A stretch of 35,852 bases of DNA from Hyphomicrobiales bacterium (GCA_900467745.1 UBQW01000026.1:1-35852); one strand, 5' to 3'; shown: positions 24,680-33,318, counted from the first letter of the stretch. Numbers and translations: made by a program. The notes: generated from the sequence alone by a model not told the origin.

Positions 24680-25317
24680 ATAAAAGATAGCAGCACGGAT
24701 GTCTACCGAAAATAAGAACTGGACCGAAACGCCTGTTTGTCGAATTGCGTCGAAAGTTGAGCCGTCGGTGATCTCGGTATTCCCAAGGACGCTGAGCATA
24801 ACGTCCGATAATGCTTTCGGCGTAATCTTAGCGACGCATAGGCGTAGGGCTGCAAGATGGCGAACGCTCGCTTACTTTTTGTTACACAGGCTGAGAAACC
24901 GTCTCGAGCAGCTTTGTCTCTTAGATGGTTTATCGATGACGGCATCGAATACATCCCGATGACCGCGGCCTGCTGCCATGGTCGACGCTAGGATAACCGC
25001 TTCTTCACTTAATGCCGGCTCATTGAGCCCGAGGTGGACCGCTCTGGCGAGATACTGGCGGGACGAGCCCCTTTGTTCCAACGCGAGGATCTGAGGAGAG
25101 ACGACGAGCTTAGCTATACATCCAACCATGCACCTTGTTAAATCAAAAATTGTCCCCACATATCTGACATCGACCAATGCTTGTGGTTTAAGTTGTGCCG
25201 GGACTCCGCGCGATTGCCGGCCGGTTAATCTTTGTTGCTTGGACGAGGCGGGTTTAGCCGTTCCCGTGGGCGTCGAAGTTCTGCTGACGGCCTTACCCCA
25301 AACATAAGGAGGACGCG
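24680..25317. other. Region without a supported gene
   Basis: About 640 bases. A 174-residue minus-strand frame (24872-25396) is open but has no ribosome site and no domain I recognise. The right part (25141-25317) carries the leader-like segment shared with the cold-shock gene, listed separately. Confidence 0.4.
25141..25187 (+). promoter_or_regulatory. Leader/promoter-like segment, copy 1
   Basis: This segment aligns without gaps to 29431-29477, matching at about 35 of the first 45 positions, with the near-identical core CATCGACCAATGCTTGTG. It lies ~140 bases before the ATG of the small ORF at 25318, the same layout as copy 2 before the cold-shock gene. It could be a promoter plus the start of a long untranslated leader. 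Confidence 0.45.
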
Positions 25318-25548
25318 ATGTCTTCCAACAACTATCCCGCGTGCATCTCAAAGAATTTGGTAAGAACCAGTTCATTCGGCTACAACGAACGAACAAATAC
25401 CCTTCAACATGTGTTGAGCACGAGCAGCCTGCGATCTCTACTAGACGGGCATGAGGACGCTTTCACATTCCGCATCGCAGTGGCCTGGAAATCTGATGCC
25501 AGTCTCGCGATGGCGCCTGTCGCACACGGATCTCTCGTTCATATGTAG
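25318..25548 (+). CDS. Small hypothetical protein (76 aa)
   Basis: A near-perfect ribosome site (AAGGAGG, 5 bases before ATG) supports this start. The 76-residue product (MSSNNYPACISKNLVRTSSF...) has no signal peptide, membrane helix or known motif. The family is not recognised. The upstream leader-like segment resembles that of the cold-shock gene at 29581, so it may be expressed under similar conditions. The weak protein-like character of the second half leaves open that only the translation start is intact. Confidence 0.45.
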   Translation: MSSNNYPACISKNLVRTSSFGYNERTNTLQHVLSTSSLRSLLDGHEDAFTFRIAVAWKSDASLAMAPVAHGSLVHM

Positions 25549-25626
25549 CGCGTGATCAAAGCAGCGGATTGAGAACTGGGCCAAGCAATTTGAAAACATC
25601 GGCCGCTCTCACCATCAAAGGAATTC

Positions 25627-25812
25627 ATGATGAACGACATATTTCGCCAATCAGCGGAGAAGATCTTTCGCGCTGCAAGTGTCGAGCAAGGCTCGGATGC
25701 CGAGAAGCTCCAGATCCTGCGAAAGGAGATGCAAAAGCGAATGCGCAAGCAGAGACAAACGGAGCGAAACGTTAGGGAAGCCTCACGTTCAAAGCTCAGC
25801 GTTGCTCGGTGA
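25627..25812 (+). CDS. Small basic hypothetical protein (61 aa)
   Basis: AAAGGA lies 5-6 bases before the ATG pair at 25627/25630. The product (MMNDIFRQSAEKIFRAASVE...) is rich in Arg, Lys, Gln and Glu and likely one long helix, with LQILRKEMQKRMRKQRQTER in the middle. Size, helical character and charge resemble the 69-residue product at 29957, although identity is not obvious. It could bind nucleic acid or a partner protein. The function is unknown. Confidence 0.5.
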   Translation: MMNDIFRQSAEKIFRAASVEQGSDAEKLQILRKEMQKRMRKQRQTERNVREASRSKLSVAR

Positions 25813-26067
25813 CCTGGAGGGCAACGACCTCACCCAGTCCGATCACACGGGTGCAGCGGGATACACGCTGGAAAAGCGATTCGAAGACTTAATTGGCCTC
25901 GCTACAGGCGTTTGAGAGAGAGCGGCAGAGGCCCTGCGTTTCGCAGTGGAAGATGTGCCTGGCGCACAGCAATTGGGCTGTCTACTCGAAGTTGATGAGC
26001 CCCGTTACGATCATCGACAGATCCGCGTGCTTTACGCGCCAACGTATCCTCTCCACCGACGCGTCGA

Positions 26068-27180
26068 ATGATTGAAAACGTCAATGACTTAAGCCCAACA
26101 GCTTGTCCACGCCGCAAGGTTTGTATCTCAAGATGCGAAAGATGTAAGTTAACCGCCACTAAACAGCCTGCCGGCCTCGACCTTCGCTCCGAATTGGCCT
26201 GGCTCAAGATCATCGCCAGCTATCGCAAGCCTGCGCGGGCGCGGAGCTTTTTCGAGCTCGGCGTCACCTTGATCCCGTTCGCGCTTCTTTGGGCTGCCGC
26301 GGCGATCGCGCTGCAATTCGGTTACTGGATTGGCCTGGTCCTGGTCCTGCCGGCTGCTGGGTTTTTGCTGCGGCTGTTCATGCTTCAGCATGATTGCGGG
26401 CATGGCTCCCTATTTGCAGATCGGCGTCTGGATGATTGGATCGGCCGCGCCCTTGGCGTCCTGACGCTCACGCCCTACGACTACTGGCGGCGCGCGCACA
26501 ATGAACATCATGCGTCGGCCGGCAACCTAGATGAGCGCGGTGTCGGCGACATAACGACCCTCACGGTGTCGGAGTATCGCGATCTGACGCCACTGGGCCA
26601 GCTTGGCTATCGGTTCTATCGGAATCCATTTGTGATGTTCGGGATTGGCCCCGCATTTCTGTTTCTCTTCAAGCAGCGACTACCGTTCGGAATGATGCGA
26701 TCGGGCGCCCTGCCTTGGGTTTCGACCATGGCAACAAACCTCGCCGTCATTCTACTGGCGACCATGTTGATATGGAGCGTTGGTATTTTGCCCTTCCTGT
26801 TGATCCATCTGCCGATCGTTCTCATAGCTGGATCTGCGGGTGTCTGGCTGTTCTATGTCCAGCATCAGTTCGAGGAGACCCATTGGTCAAGGCCGCCCGA
26901 ATGGGCGTTTCCCTACGCAGCCATGCATGGAGCATCCCACTACGATCTGCCTCGTCCCTTGCGTTGGATCACCGGCAATATTGGCATGCACCACCTTCAT
27001 CACCTCTCCAGCCGCGTACCTTTTTATCGGCTCCCTGAGGTGCTTCGTGACCATCCTGAGCTTGCCGACGTTGGTCGTATCAGCATTTGCGACAGCCTGG
27101 CGTCAGTCAATCTCGTGCTTTGGAACGAGAAAACCCAGCGGTTGATTTCCTTCAGACAAGCTAAGATAGAACCCTCCTGA
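26068..27180 (+). CDS. Membrane fatty acid desaturase
   Basis: A 370-residue integral membrane di-iron desaturase. The three histidine boxes are intact: HDCGH (108-112), HNEHH (144-148) and HHLHH (308-312). Hydrophobic pairs lie at ~62-107 and ~222-262. It should introduce a double bond into a lipid-bound acyl chain or act on a related substrate; the regiochemistry cannot be read. The start is uncertain: the ATG at 26068 has no good ribosome site, and the first ~35 residues, with four Cys, look unlike a desaturase N-terminus. The true protein may begin nearer LRSELAWLKI. It stands as a single gene near cold-shock-type genes, which fits membrane-fluidity adjustment. Confidence 0.88.
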   Translation: MIENVNDLSPTACPRRKVCISRCERCKLTATKQPAGLDLRSELAWLKIIASYRKPARARSFFELGVTLIPFALLWAAAAIALQFGYWIGLVLVLPAAGFLLRLFMLQHDCGHGSLFADRRLDDWIGRALGVLTLTPYDYWRRAHNEHHASAGNLDERGVGDITTLTVSEYRDLTPLGQLGYRFYRNPFVMFGIGPAFLFLFKQRLPFGMMRSGALPWVSTMATNLAVILLATMLIWSVGILPFLLIHLPIVLIAGSAGVWLFYVQHQFEETHWSRPPEWAFPYAAMHGASHYDLPRPLRWITGNIGMHHLHHLSSRVPFYRLPEVLRDHPELADVGRISICDSLASVNLVLWNEKTQRLISFRQAKIEPS

Positions 27181-27323
27181 TAGCCTTAGCTGCCGGTTTC
27201 ATCTGGCATTGCCGTGAGCTCGGCCGATCTCTACCTGACGTTCCGCACTTGCAATTGTGCAATGCAGCATTACCTAAAATATCCGGGACGTCGATTGGCC
27301 TTCCGCGATCAGCGAGGATGCTC

Positions 27324-28412
27324 ATGAGAAGTCTTTCGGATACATTGCAGCGGTTGCAACGGTACCGTGCCAATTCGGTGATGGATGCGGGTCCATCCAG
27401 ATTGAAGCGGCTGGAGATTGTTGACCCTAATCCCGGTAACCTCCTTGGCTGGTACTATGCTCCTGAAAACGGCGATCGATCTTGCCCGCTTGCCCTCGTC
27501 GTCGTCCTGCATGGCTGCACTCAGACGGCTGCCGGCTACGACGCCGGATCGGGATGGTCGAAACTGGCGAACGAATTCGATTTTGCCGTTCTGTTTCCTG
27601 AACAGTCCCGCCAGAACAACCCCAACCTCTGTTTCAACTGGTTTTCCGACAACGACATTGAACGCGATCGCGGAGAGGTCCGGTCGATCCGTGAGATGAT
27701 CGACAGGATGATTTCTGACCATGGCATAGATCCCACAAGAGTGTTCATTACGGGTCTGTCAGCCGGTGGCGCTATGGCAAACGCCATGCTTGCCGCTTAT
27801 CCGGAGGTGTTTAGCGGAGGAGCGATCATTGCTGGTCTGCCCTATGGTGTTGCCTCAACGGTCTTGGAAGCGTTTGATCGGATGCGGGGTCACGGCCTGC
27901 CGTCACACGAGCGGCTCCAGGAGCGCCTTCGATCGGCGTCGACGCATCTTGGCCCGTGGCCCACGATATCCGTTTGGCACGGTACGGCCGACAAGACCGT
28001 AGATGAGTTGAACGCACGGGTCATCATTGAGCAATGGAAGGTCATGCACGAGGTTTCTGATCGGCCGGTGCGGTCTGACGCTATCGATGGACAAGAACAA
28101 TACACTTGGACAGATAAGACAGGCGCGGACGTCATTCAGCTTCACCGCATTGGCGGCATGGGACACGGCACTCCTATCGACACGTCGAGCGGCTATGGCT
28201 CGAAAGCCCCCTACATGCTCGACGTCGGCATCTCGTCGACGGAACACATTGCCCGCAGTTGGGGTCTCACGCCGTCCTTCGAGCGTCGCGTCCAACCCGA
28301 TGCGAGGGCGACGACCTCAAAGGAGACAGGAAGCGATGATCGCAAGGAGGTGACGAACTATGTCCAGGATGTCATCGAGAACGCGCTGCGATCCGCCGGC
28401 CTTATGAGATGA
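27324..28412 (+). CDS. PHB-depolymerase-family esterase
   Basis: The start is the ATG at 27324 with GAGG 6 bases upstream (an ATG at 27318 is in frame); 362 residues. It has the oxyanion motif VVLHGCTQTA (60-69), NLCFNWF at 101-107, and the nucleophile elbow GLSAGG with Ser146. A catalytic His is likely in IGGMGHGTPIDTSSG. This is the LpqC/PHB-depolymerase-type esterase family, acting on short-chain or polyhydroxybutyrate-like esters. No signal peptide is visible, so it is probably intracellular. The gene precedes the transglutaminase-like gene by 78 bases on the same strand. Confidence 0.88.
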   Translation: MRSLSDTLQRLQRYRANSVMDAGPSRLKRLEIVDPNPGNLLGWYYAPENGDRSCPLALVVVLHGCTQTAAGYDAGSGWSKLANEFDFAVLFPEQSRQNNPNLCFNWFSDNDIERDRGEVRSIREMIDRMISDHGIDPTRVFITGLSAGGAMANAMLAAYPEVFSGGAIIAGLPYGVASTVLEAFDRMRGHGLPSHERLQERLRSASTHLGPWPTISVWHGTADKTVDELNARVIIEQWKVMHEVSDRPVRSDAIDGQEQYTWTDKTGADVIQLHRIGGMGHGTPIDTSSGYGSKAPYMLDVGISSTEHIARSWGLTPSFERRVQPDARATTSKETGSDDRKEVTNYVQDVIENALRSAGLMR

Positions 28413-28490
28413 GGTGTCCTTGGCTGCCCCGAGGGAGAAACTGACCTTGAACATATGCGCGCCCAGGGTTCTTCTGCGCGAGGAGCGGAA

Positions 28491-29363
28491 ATGGCAAAGC
28501 TTTCCATAAAGCACAGGACGACCTACAGCTACCGGTGTCCAGTGCAACTCACGCCCTATCGGCTGTTGCTGCGACCGCGCGAAGGGCCGGATCTTCTGCT
28601 GCAACATCACCAGATGACTGTCTCGCCGGAAGGCAGGCTGGCCTGGACTACGGATGTATTCGGGAACGCAGTTGCGACCCTGACGTTCTCGGAGCCGACA
28701 AGCCGGCTGGAGATCATAAACCATGCCGACGTCGACCTGAAATCGCAGTCCTGGCCGGTGTTCGACATCGCAGCGTCGGGCGCAACCTACCCATTCCTCT
28801 ACGACGACCAGGATTGGAAGGACCTTGGCTCTCTCAGGGACGCTCAATATTCCGACCCCTGTGGCGAATTGCAGCAGTGGGCCAAGGGCTTCGTCATGGG
28901 AGAGAGGACCGACACACTGTCGCTACTGAAGGACCTCAGTATCGGCGTTTCGAACGGCGTTGCCTATCAGGCGCGAGATACCGAAGGGACGCAGGCTCCG
29001 CCGGAAACCCTTCGTCTTAGGTCCGGGAGCTGCCGGGATCTTGCGACACTCCTTGCCGAAACTGTCCGGGTTCTTGGGCTCGGGGCGAGGATCGTGTCCG
29101 GATATCTCTATGACCCGGCGAGCACCCTCGTCGGTTCGTCCTCGGGCGGATCGACCCATGCATGGGTTGAAGTGTTCCTCCCGGGAGCAGGTTGGATCAC
29201 GTTCGATCCGACAAACAGGAGCATGGGAAGCGCCAACCTGATCCCGGTGGCCGTCGCACGCGACATTACCCAGCTTATGCCTGTATCTGGAAGGTTTATC
29301 GGTCCTGCGGATGCCTTCATGTCGATGGATGTTGCTGTGGACATAGCCTGCATCGACCGATGA
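28491..29363 (+). CDS. Transglutaminase-like cysteine protease-fold protein
   Basis: The ATG at 28491 follows GGAGCGGAA; 290 residues. The N-terminal Bact_transglu_N part (LSIKHRTTYSYRCPVQLTPY) precedes the core with catalytic Cys181 in RSGSCRDLATLLAETVRVLG, His223 in STHAWVEVFLPG and Asp239 in WITFDPTNRS. The full triad suggests an active amidase or peptidase rather than a cross-linker. Such proteins are often found in rhizobia in pairs with other envelope-modifying genes. No signal peptide is seen. The substrate is unknown. Confidence 0.88.
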   Translation: MAKLSIKHRTTYSYRCPVQLTPYRLLLRPREGPDLLLQHHQMTVSPEGRLAWTTDVFGNAVATLTFSEPTSRLEIINHADVDLKSQSWPVFDIAASGATYPFLYDDQDWKDLGSLRDAQYSDPCGELQQWAKGFVMGERTDTLSLLKDLSIGVSNGVAYQARDTEGTQAPPETLRLRSGSCRDLATLLAETVRVLGLGARIVSGYLYDPASTLVGSSSGGSTHAWVEVFLPGAGWITFDPTNRSMGSANLIPVAVARDITQLMPVSGRFIGPADAFMSMDVAVDIACIDR

Positions 29364-29430
29364 TGCGAGCGACAGACGGAAACAGTTGGATTCCCCCTAG
29401 GCCAAACATAAATCCGGCGCGCTCTTGTAA

Positions 29431-29477
29431 AATCAGAACTTGTGCCCATTTATAGCTCATCGACCATTGCTTGTGAT
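29431..29477 (+). promoter_or_regulatory. Leader/promoter-like segment, copy 2 (cold-shock gene)
   Basis: It aligns to 25141-25187 without gaps and shares CATCGACCATTGCTTGTG with one mismatch. It starts about 150 bases before the cold-shock ATG. Cold-shock mRNAs usually have long structured 5' leaders, so this may mark the promoter or the start of such a leader. Confidence 0.45.
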
Positions 29478-29580
29478 GTTGGTCCGGAGCTTCGCTCCCG
29501 TCGGATTTCCTCTCAAATCATCGATCTTATCCCGCAAGGCATCGTGGGAGCCACTACGATTGCTCTGAAAGGAAATCGTC

Positions 29581-29790
29581 ATGAATACTGGTACTGTAAA
29601 ATGGTTCAACTCCACCAAGGGGTTCGGCTTCATCCAACCTGACAATGGTACCACGGACGTCTTCGTACATGCGTCTGCTGTCGAGCGCGCCGGAATGCGT
29701 TCGCTCTCGGATGGCCAGAAGATCTCCTACGAGGTTGTTCAGGACCGCAAGTCCGGCAAAAGCTCGGCCGAAAATCTTCAGGCAGCTTAA
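29581..29790 (+). CDS. Cold-shock protein (CspA family)
   Basis: The 69-residue OB-fold protein has RNP1-like KGFGFIQP (13-20) and RNP2-like VFVHASAV (27-34), preceded by GTVKWFNSTK. Length is normal. It binds single-stranded RNA/DNA and would melt mRNA structure at low temperature or under stress. GAAAGGAAA precedes the ATG. A leader of over 100 bases and a strong terminator after the gene make it a monocistronic unit. The exact paralogue (CspA, CspB and so on) cannot be assigned. Confidence 0.95.
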   Translation: MNTGTVKWFNSTKGFGFIQPDNGTTDVFVHASAVERAGMRSLSDGQKISYEVVQDRKSGKSSAENLQAA

Positions 29791-29849
29791 GTTTTCATTC
29801 GCACCGCTGACCACGGATGTACTGGCAGCAAAGCTGAGTGACTGTAAGA

Positions 29850-29880
29850 GGTCGGGCTAGCGCCCGGCCTTTTTGTTTTT
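29850..29880 (+). terminator. Intrinsic terminator of the cold-shock gene
   Basis: GGTCGGGC (29850-29857) pairs with GCCCGGCC (29862-29869), including one G-U pair, with a TAGC loop. It is followed by TTTTTGTTTTT (29870-29880). This is a classic rho-independent terminator 60 bases after the csp stop. Confidence 0.88.
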
Positions 29881-29956
29881 GTCGGGCCTCGTCTCCGGCT
29901 TCGATCCAACCATCGACGTCTCGGATGTCCGAGCTACACACCGAAAAAGGATTATC

Positions 29957-30166
29957 ATGACCATGATGACGCAGGAGTTATTTAAGCCGGAGAAAATCTT
30001 CGCACGCGATAAGGCCGCGACCACAAGCCATGTCGCGCGACAGATCATTGAAACGGAAGCGGCCGAGCGGATCCGGAAAACCGAGCGCCTGCGCCAATTG
30101 CGCGAAGCGCAGCCGGTTGAGCTGAAACCCATACGTCCTGCTCGGCGCCGCATAACAGCAGCATAG
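29957..30166 (+). CDS. Small basic hypothetical protein (69 aa)
   Basis: The ATG at 29957 has AAAAAGG 7-8 bases upstream. The 69-residue product (MTMMTQELFKPEKIFARDKA...) is likely helical in the middle (ARQIIETEAAERIRKTERLR), with a basic Pro/Arg-rich tail (IRPARRRITAA). No known domain is visible. It lies just after the cold-shock terminator, so it must have its own promoter. The charged helical make-up resembles the product at 25627. Confidence 0.55.
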   Translation: MTMMTQELFKPEKIFARDKAATTSHVARQIIETEAAERIRKTERLRQLREAQPVELKPIRPARRRITAA

Positions 30167-30234
30167 GCGGGGTGGTCAGGGGCTATCAGCGGTAGCCAAC
30201 CGCTGCTTGGGCAACGCGTTCACGGAGAAAGAAG

Positions 30235-30351
30235 ATGCATCTCACCTATAGAAATTTTTGGCCAAGCCCTTCGAGCGTCGCTACAATAGCTGTTGGCGTT
30301 TCAAGCTTCGTCTTCATCCTGTTCCTAATCACGGAGGGTTGGCTATGGTGA
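30235..30351 (+). CDS. Small single-pass membrane protein (38 aa)
   Basis: GGAGAAAGAAG directly precedes the ATG. The 38-residue frame reads MHLTYRNFWPSPSSVATIAV and goes on with a hydrophobic run (GVSSFVFILFLI) ending EGWLW. One membrane helix spans about residues 14-34, with a short, positively charged N-terminus. The TGA at 30349 overlaps the ATG of the next gene (30345), and the ribosome site of that gene lies inside this one, so the two are translationally coupled. It has no known family. It could be a membrane regulator or a leader peptide for the gene downstream. Confidence 0.55.
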   Translation: MHLTYRNFWPSPSSVATIAVGVSSFVFILFLITEGWLW

Positions 30352-30839
30352 ACATAACCGGCTTGAAACAGTCTCTTCTTCGCAAGCTTCTCAAAAGAGC
30401 GGACTACGCGACGCTTGACCTGAAGCCCGAAGCGGGAGCGGACCACGCGGCGGAGACCACTCTCATCGAGCAGATCCGGTCCGGCATGATCCGACCGGAT
30501 GACTATCCCGCTCTGACAACCAGACATGACAATCAACGCCCCGGCGAGCCGGCGGATCAAGGAACGATTTCGTACGGGCAGGCGCATCGCATGGATGAGA
30601 TGGATCCTATTGAGGAAAGCTGCGAACCGGGAGAGCAGATCGAATTCGCCGCGAGCTCCAATGGCGACCGCTGGATCCTATGTGGTCAGAGCAAGCCTGA
30701 AGATGCCTTTGTCCTGCATCGCGCCAATCCCGCTTCGGGCGGGCACGAAACATGCAGGTCGGTCGACGCCTTCCTCGATCTGAAACCCAAGGGGCCTGAA
30801 CATGAGGCCCTACGAGCGTTGCTTCAGATCGATAGATAG
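30345..30839 (+). CDS. Hypothetical protein (164 aa)
   Basis: The ATG at 30345 follows GGAGGG (8-9 bases) and overlaps the stop of the small membrane protein gene. The product is soluble and acidic: an N-terminal basic helix (LKQSLLRKLLKRADYATLDL), a disordered middle rich in Asp, Glu and Pro, and a C-terminal compact part (GDRWILCGQSKPEDAFVLHR, SVDAFLDLKPKGPEHEAL). The family is not recognised. The coupling suggests it works with the membrane peptide, perhaps tethered at the membrane. Confidence 0.65.
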   Translation: MVNITGLKQSLLRKLLKRADYATLDLKPEAGADHAAETTLIEQIRSGMIRPDDYPALTTRHDNQRPGEPADQGTISYGQAHRMDEMDPIEESCEPGEQIEFAASSNGDRWILCGQSKPEDAFVLHRANPASGGHETCRSVDAFLDLKPKGPEHEALRALLQIDR

Positions 30840-30969
30840 AAGCCCAACCTTGCGCCCGAGCACGGCAGTAAACTGCCCCAGCAGCTAGGCGTTTCGCTGT
30901 TGGATGACCAGCTTGCCAGCTTTTTCAGCGACATCCGCCGTCAAGGTAGCATTACTTTTCTGGATTGTC

Positions 30970-31380
30970 GCGCGTCCCGCTGACGAGGGTCTTCGCCTTG
31001 ACTTTCGGCGATCGGCGCGGTTGTCACCGGTAAAACGTTGCTCGTGCGAACTCTCTGGCGATTTCCGGATCGGTGCGGCAAAGCTGTTTGTCAGTTCTTC
31101 GCCGAGTTCAGGGCGGTTGGCATTGCTCATGATGGCTGGAGCCATTGCAGCAGACCAGCCCCTGTGGTTGTCCGCCAGCGACGCCAGCAACGCGTCGATC
31201 TCGTGTGCAGCGAAACCGCCGACGTAGTCACCATCGTTGATACATCGGGGCGATGGGCACACCATCACAAGATCGGCAAACATCTGCGGTGCTTCGATGG
31301 ACGCAAGCGCTCCAATCATTGAGCTGACCGAATGACCGACGAACACACCGTTCGACCATTTCGATCTCGTTCTCATGCCC
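30970..31380 (-). pseudogene. Decayed RsbQ-like alpha/beta hydrolase
   Basis: The minus-strand frame holds FVGHSVSSMIGALASIEAPQ (from 31343, GHS nucleophile elbow), then CPSPRCINDGDYVGGF, HRGWSAAMAPAIM and RPELGEELTNSF, a clear match to RsbQ-type hydrolases. At about 31080 one base is missing: the next frame continues RTDPEIAREFARATF. Further indels follow (GDNRAD in the first frame, PKVKAKTLV in another). The N-terminal third is absent. At least three frame breaks mean the gene is dead. RsbQ normally partners a PAS phosphatase in stress signalling; no partner is present here. Confidence 0.75.
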
Positions 31381-31429
31381 GCCCATAGCGCCGTGACCAC
31401 TAACGATTTGTTCCACGCAAATTGAGGAA

Positions 31430-31446
31430 GACCCACAAAATGGGTC
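31430..31446. repeat. Small inverted repeat GACCCA-N5-TGGGTC
   Basis: Perfect 6-base arms with a CAAAA loop, between the RsbQ-like remnant and the DUF1254 gene. No T-run follows. It could be an operator or a chance hairpin. Confidence 0.3.
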
Positions 31447-31666
31447 AGCGTCAACATCGGCAGTCGCCAGCAGACCGAGCATGCACTAACATTCCAAGCG
31501 GATCACCCCAAGGGGCAGGCCAAGCGCAGTGCAAACTGCCGTAAATTAACAGTTGCGTACTTCCCTGATCCCCAAGTGTGGGGCAGGGTTAAACGTAAAT
31601 CGCCACGGGCAGCAGAGTAGGGAGCCTTCTCGTCGCTCATCCACACCGGGCAGGAAACCGCGTCTA

Positions 31667-33055
31667 ATGAAGTATCGATATGTGCTGGTAGCCGCTCTCA
31701 TGGCAGTCGCTCCGATGGCGTCGGCGGAAAATGCACTGGATAAAATGTCCGTCGAGCAAATCGAGGAAGAAAAAGCCTATGCAGCAGGCGTCCAGGTGGC
31801 GCTCTGGGGCCGTCCGTTTGTAGACAACGTCCACACGCTAGCTGCGGGATTGAAGGCGAACGCCGTCGGCCTAAACTACTTCAGGAAGTTCTCCGATCTC
31901 AAGACAGCAGCCGACAAGTTCGTGAATACCCCTAACAACGTCTCGATAGACGCTTATGCGGCCGCCGACCTAACAAGCGAACCGGTGGTGTTGTCCGTAC
32001 CCGTGCTTAACGAAAAGCGCTGGTACATCGTCCAGATCGGCGACTACTTCGATCAAGTGACCTACAATGTCGGCGGAAGCCGAGGACCGGAACCTGGTCT
32101 GTTTCTCATTACCGGGCCAGACTACCATGGCATGGTTCCGGCAGGCATGAAGCAGATCAAGGTCAGGACGAAGCTCGCCGTGGTCGCCAACCGTGTGTTC
32201 GTCAACGGAGACGCCGATCTGCCCAACGCCCGCGCCGCGCAAACCGGTTTCAATTTGCTGCCCCTGTCGGTGTTCCAGAAGAACGGCCTGAACTTCAAGC
32301 TTCCGGAGAAGACCGACTACGAGCGTTTCGTCTTCACGCCGATGGCCCCCGAGGCGTTGCGACTTTACGAGCAGATCGGCTTTGGCATGCGTACCTTTCT
32401 ATCGGCGAGCGACGACTTCTCCGATCCCGATGTCGGAGCAGCGCAGCAGATCGGTCTGAGTGTCGCGAAAGGATTCGATTGGCAGAGCCTCGACGAACCA
32501 ACGAAACGGGGACTGGCTAGAGCGGCGAAGGCTGCCGAAGCCATCATCGCGGACACCTATGCGAATGCCGCCGAAACCGTCGATGGTTGGAGGTATACGA
32601 TGGGCGGCGGCAGAGCAGGGTTCAATTATGCCGTCAGGGCCGCTTTCGCCGCTAATCTCACGGGAGCAAACGTGCCGGAGGAAATCCTCTATCCGAACAA
32701 CCGCGTCGACGACATGGGTGCTCCCCTCACGGGCGAGCACAAGTACGTCCTGCACTTCGATAAGGACAAGCTTCCGCCCGTCTCGGTATTCTGGAACATG
32801 AGCATGTACGACGACAAGGAGTTCTTCATCGAGAACGACTTCAAGCGCTACAGCATTGGTAGCACCACCGAGGGCCTAAAGTTCGATCCGGATGGTTCCG
32901 TAACAATCCGGGTCCAGAACGAACGCCCGGCGGATACGTCGAACTGGCTGCCCGCGCCGAAGGGGCCGTTCAATCTGACGATGCGGCTTTATGGAGCGCA
33001 GACGCCGATCCTCGACGGCTCCTATCGGCTGCCTGGGGTCAAGCGCGTGGACTGA
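31667..33055 (+). CDS. Exported DUF1254/DUF1214 protein
   Basis: The frame is open from 31553. The ATG at 31667 is chosen because it starts a clear signal peptide, MKYRYVLVAALMAVAPMASA, with cleavage before ENALDK; its ribosome site is weak. The mature ~440-residue protein has the DUF1254 domain (LKANAVGLNYFRKFSDLKTA, PVLNEKRWYIVQIGDYF) followed by the C-terminal DUF1214 domain (VSVFWNMSMYDDKEFFIEND, PFNLTMRLYGA, ILDGSYRLPGVKRVD). This two-domain architecture is common in proteobacteria; the function is not firmly established. It should act in the periplasm. It appears complete. Confidence 0.9.
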   Translation: MKYRYVLVAALMAVAPMASAENALDKMSVEQIEEEKAYAAGVQVALWGRPFVDNVHTLAAGLKANAVGLNYFRKFSDLKTAADKFVNTPNNVSIDAYAAADLTSEPVVLSVPVLNEKRWYIVQIGDYFDQVTYNVGGSRGPEPGLFLITGPDYHGMVPAGMKQIKVRTKLAVVANRVFVNGDADLPNARAAQTGFNLLPLSVFQKNGLNFKLPEKTDYERFVFTPMAPEALRLYEQIGFGMRTFLSASDDFSDPDVGAAQQIGLSVAKGFDWQSLDEPTKRGLARAAKAAEAIIADTYANAAETVDGWRYTMGGGRAGFNYAVRAAFAANLTGANVPEEILYPNNRVDDMGAPLTGEHKYVLHFDKDKLPPVSVFWNMSMYDDKEFFIENDFKRYSIGSTTEGLKFDPDGSVTIRVQNERPADTSNWLPAPKGPFNLTMRLYGAQTPILDGSYRLPGVKRVD

Positions 33056-33110
33056 TCGGATCAGTGAGTGGGAGTCCGTGGGACTTCCGGTGTGCAACGG
33101 TAAGATATTT

Positions 33111-33293
33111 ATGCAAGCTCTGTTTCCGGGGCTCGTGCTTATGGCATTTTGCGTGTCGACAACGGAAGCTGTCGGTCTCACCTCAAGACCAACTGCGGCA
33201 CGAACGGTCTTGTCGCGCAAACGAGGTTGTGGATTGGGCGATGCCCTTCGTCTGAACTGGGGTGCCGATGGTTTTGTCCCTTCAAGGCGCTAA
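33111..33293 (+). CDS. Possible small exported peptide (60 aa)
   Basis: ATG at 33111 with a weak GGTAAG upstream. The first 20 residues (MQALFPGLVLMAFCVSTTEA) look like a signal peptide, but the rest is basic and featureless, with no known family. It may be a chance ORF between the DUF1254 gene and a pseudogene. Confidence 0.2.
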   Translation: MQALFPGLVLMAFCVSTTEAVGLTSRPTAARTVLSRKRGCGLGDALRLNWGADGFVPSRR

Positions 33294-33318
33294 TAATGGC
33301 CCGCATTGCACGCCGGTC

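Noticed and set aside
24872..25396. 174-residue minus-strand frame
   Set aside because: No ribosome site, unusual composition, and it overlaps the leader and strong start at 25318 on the other strand.
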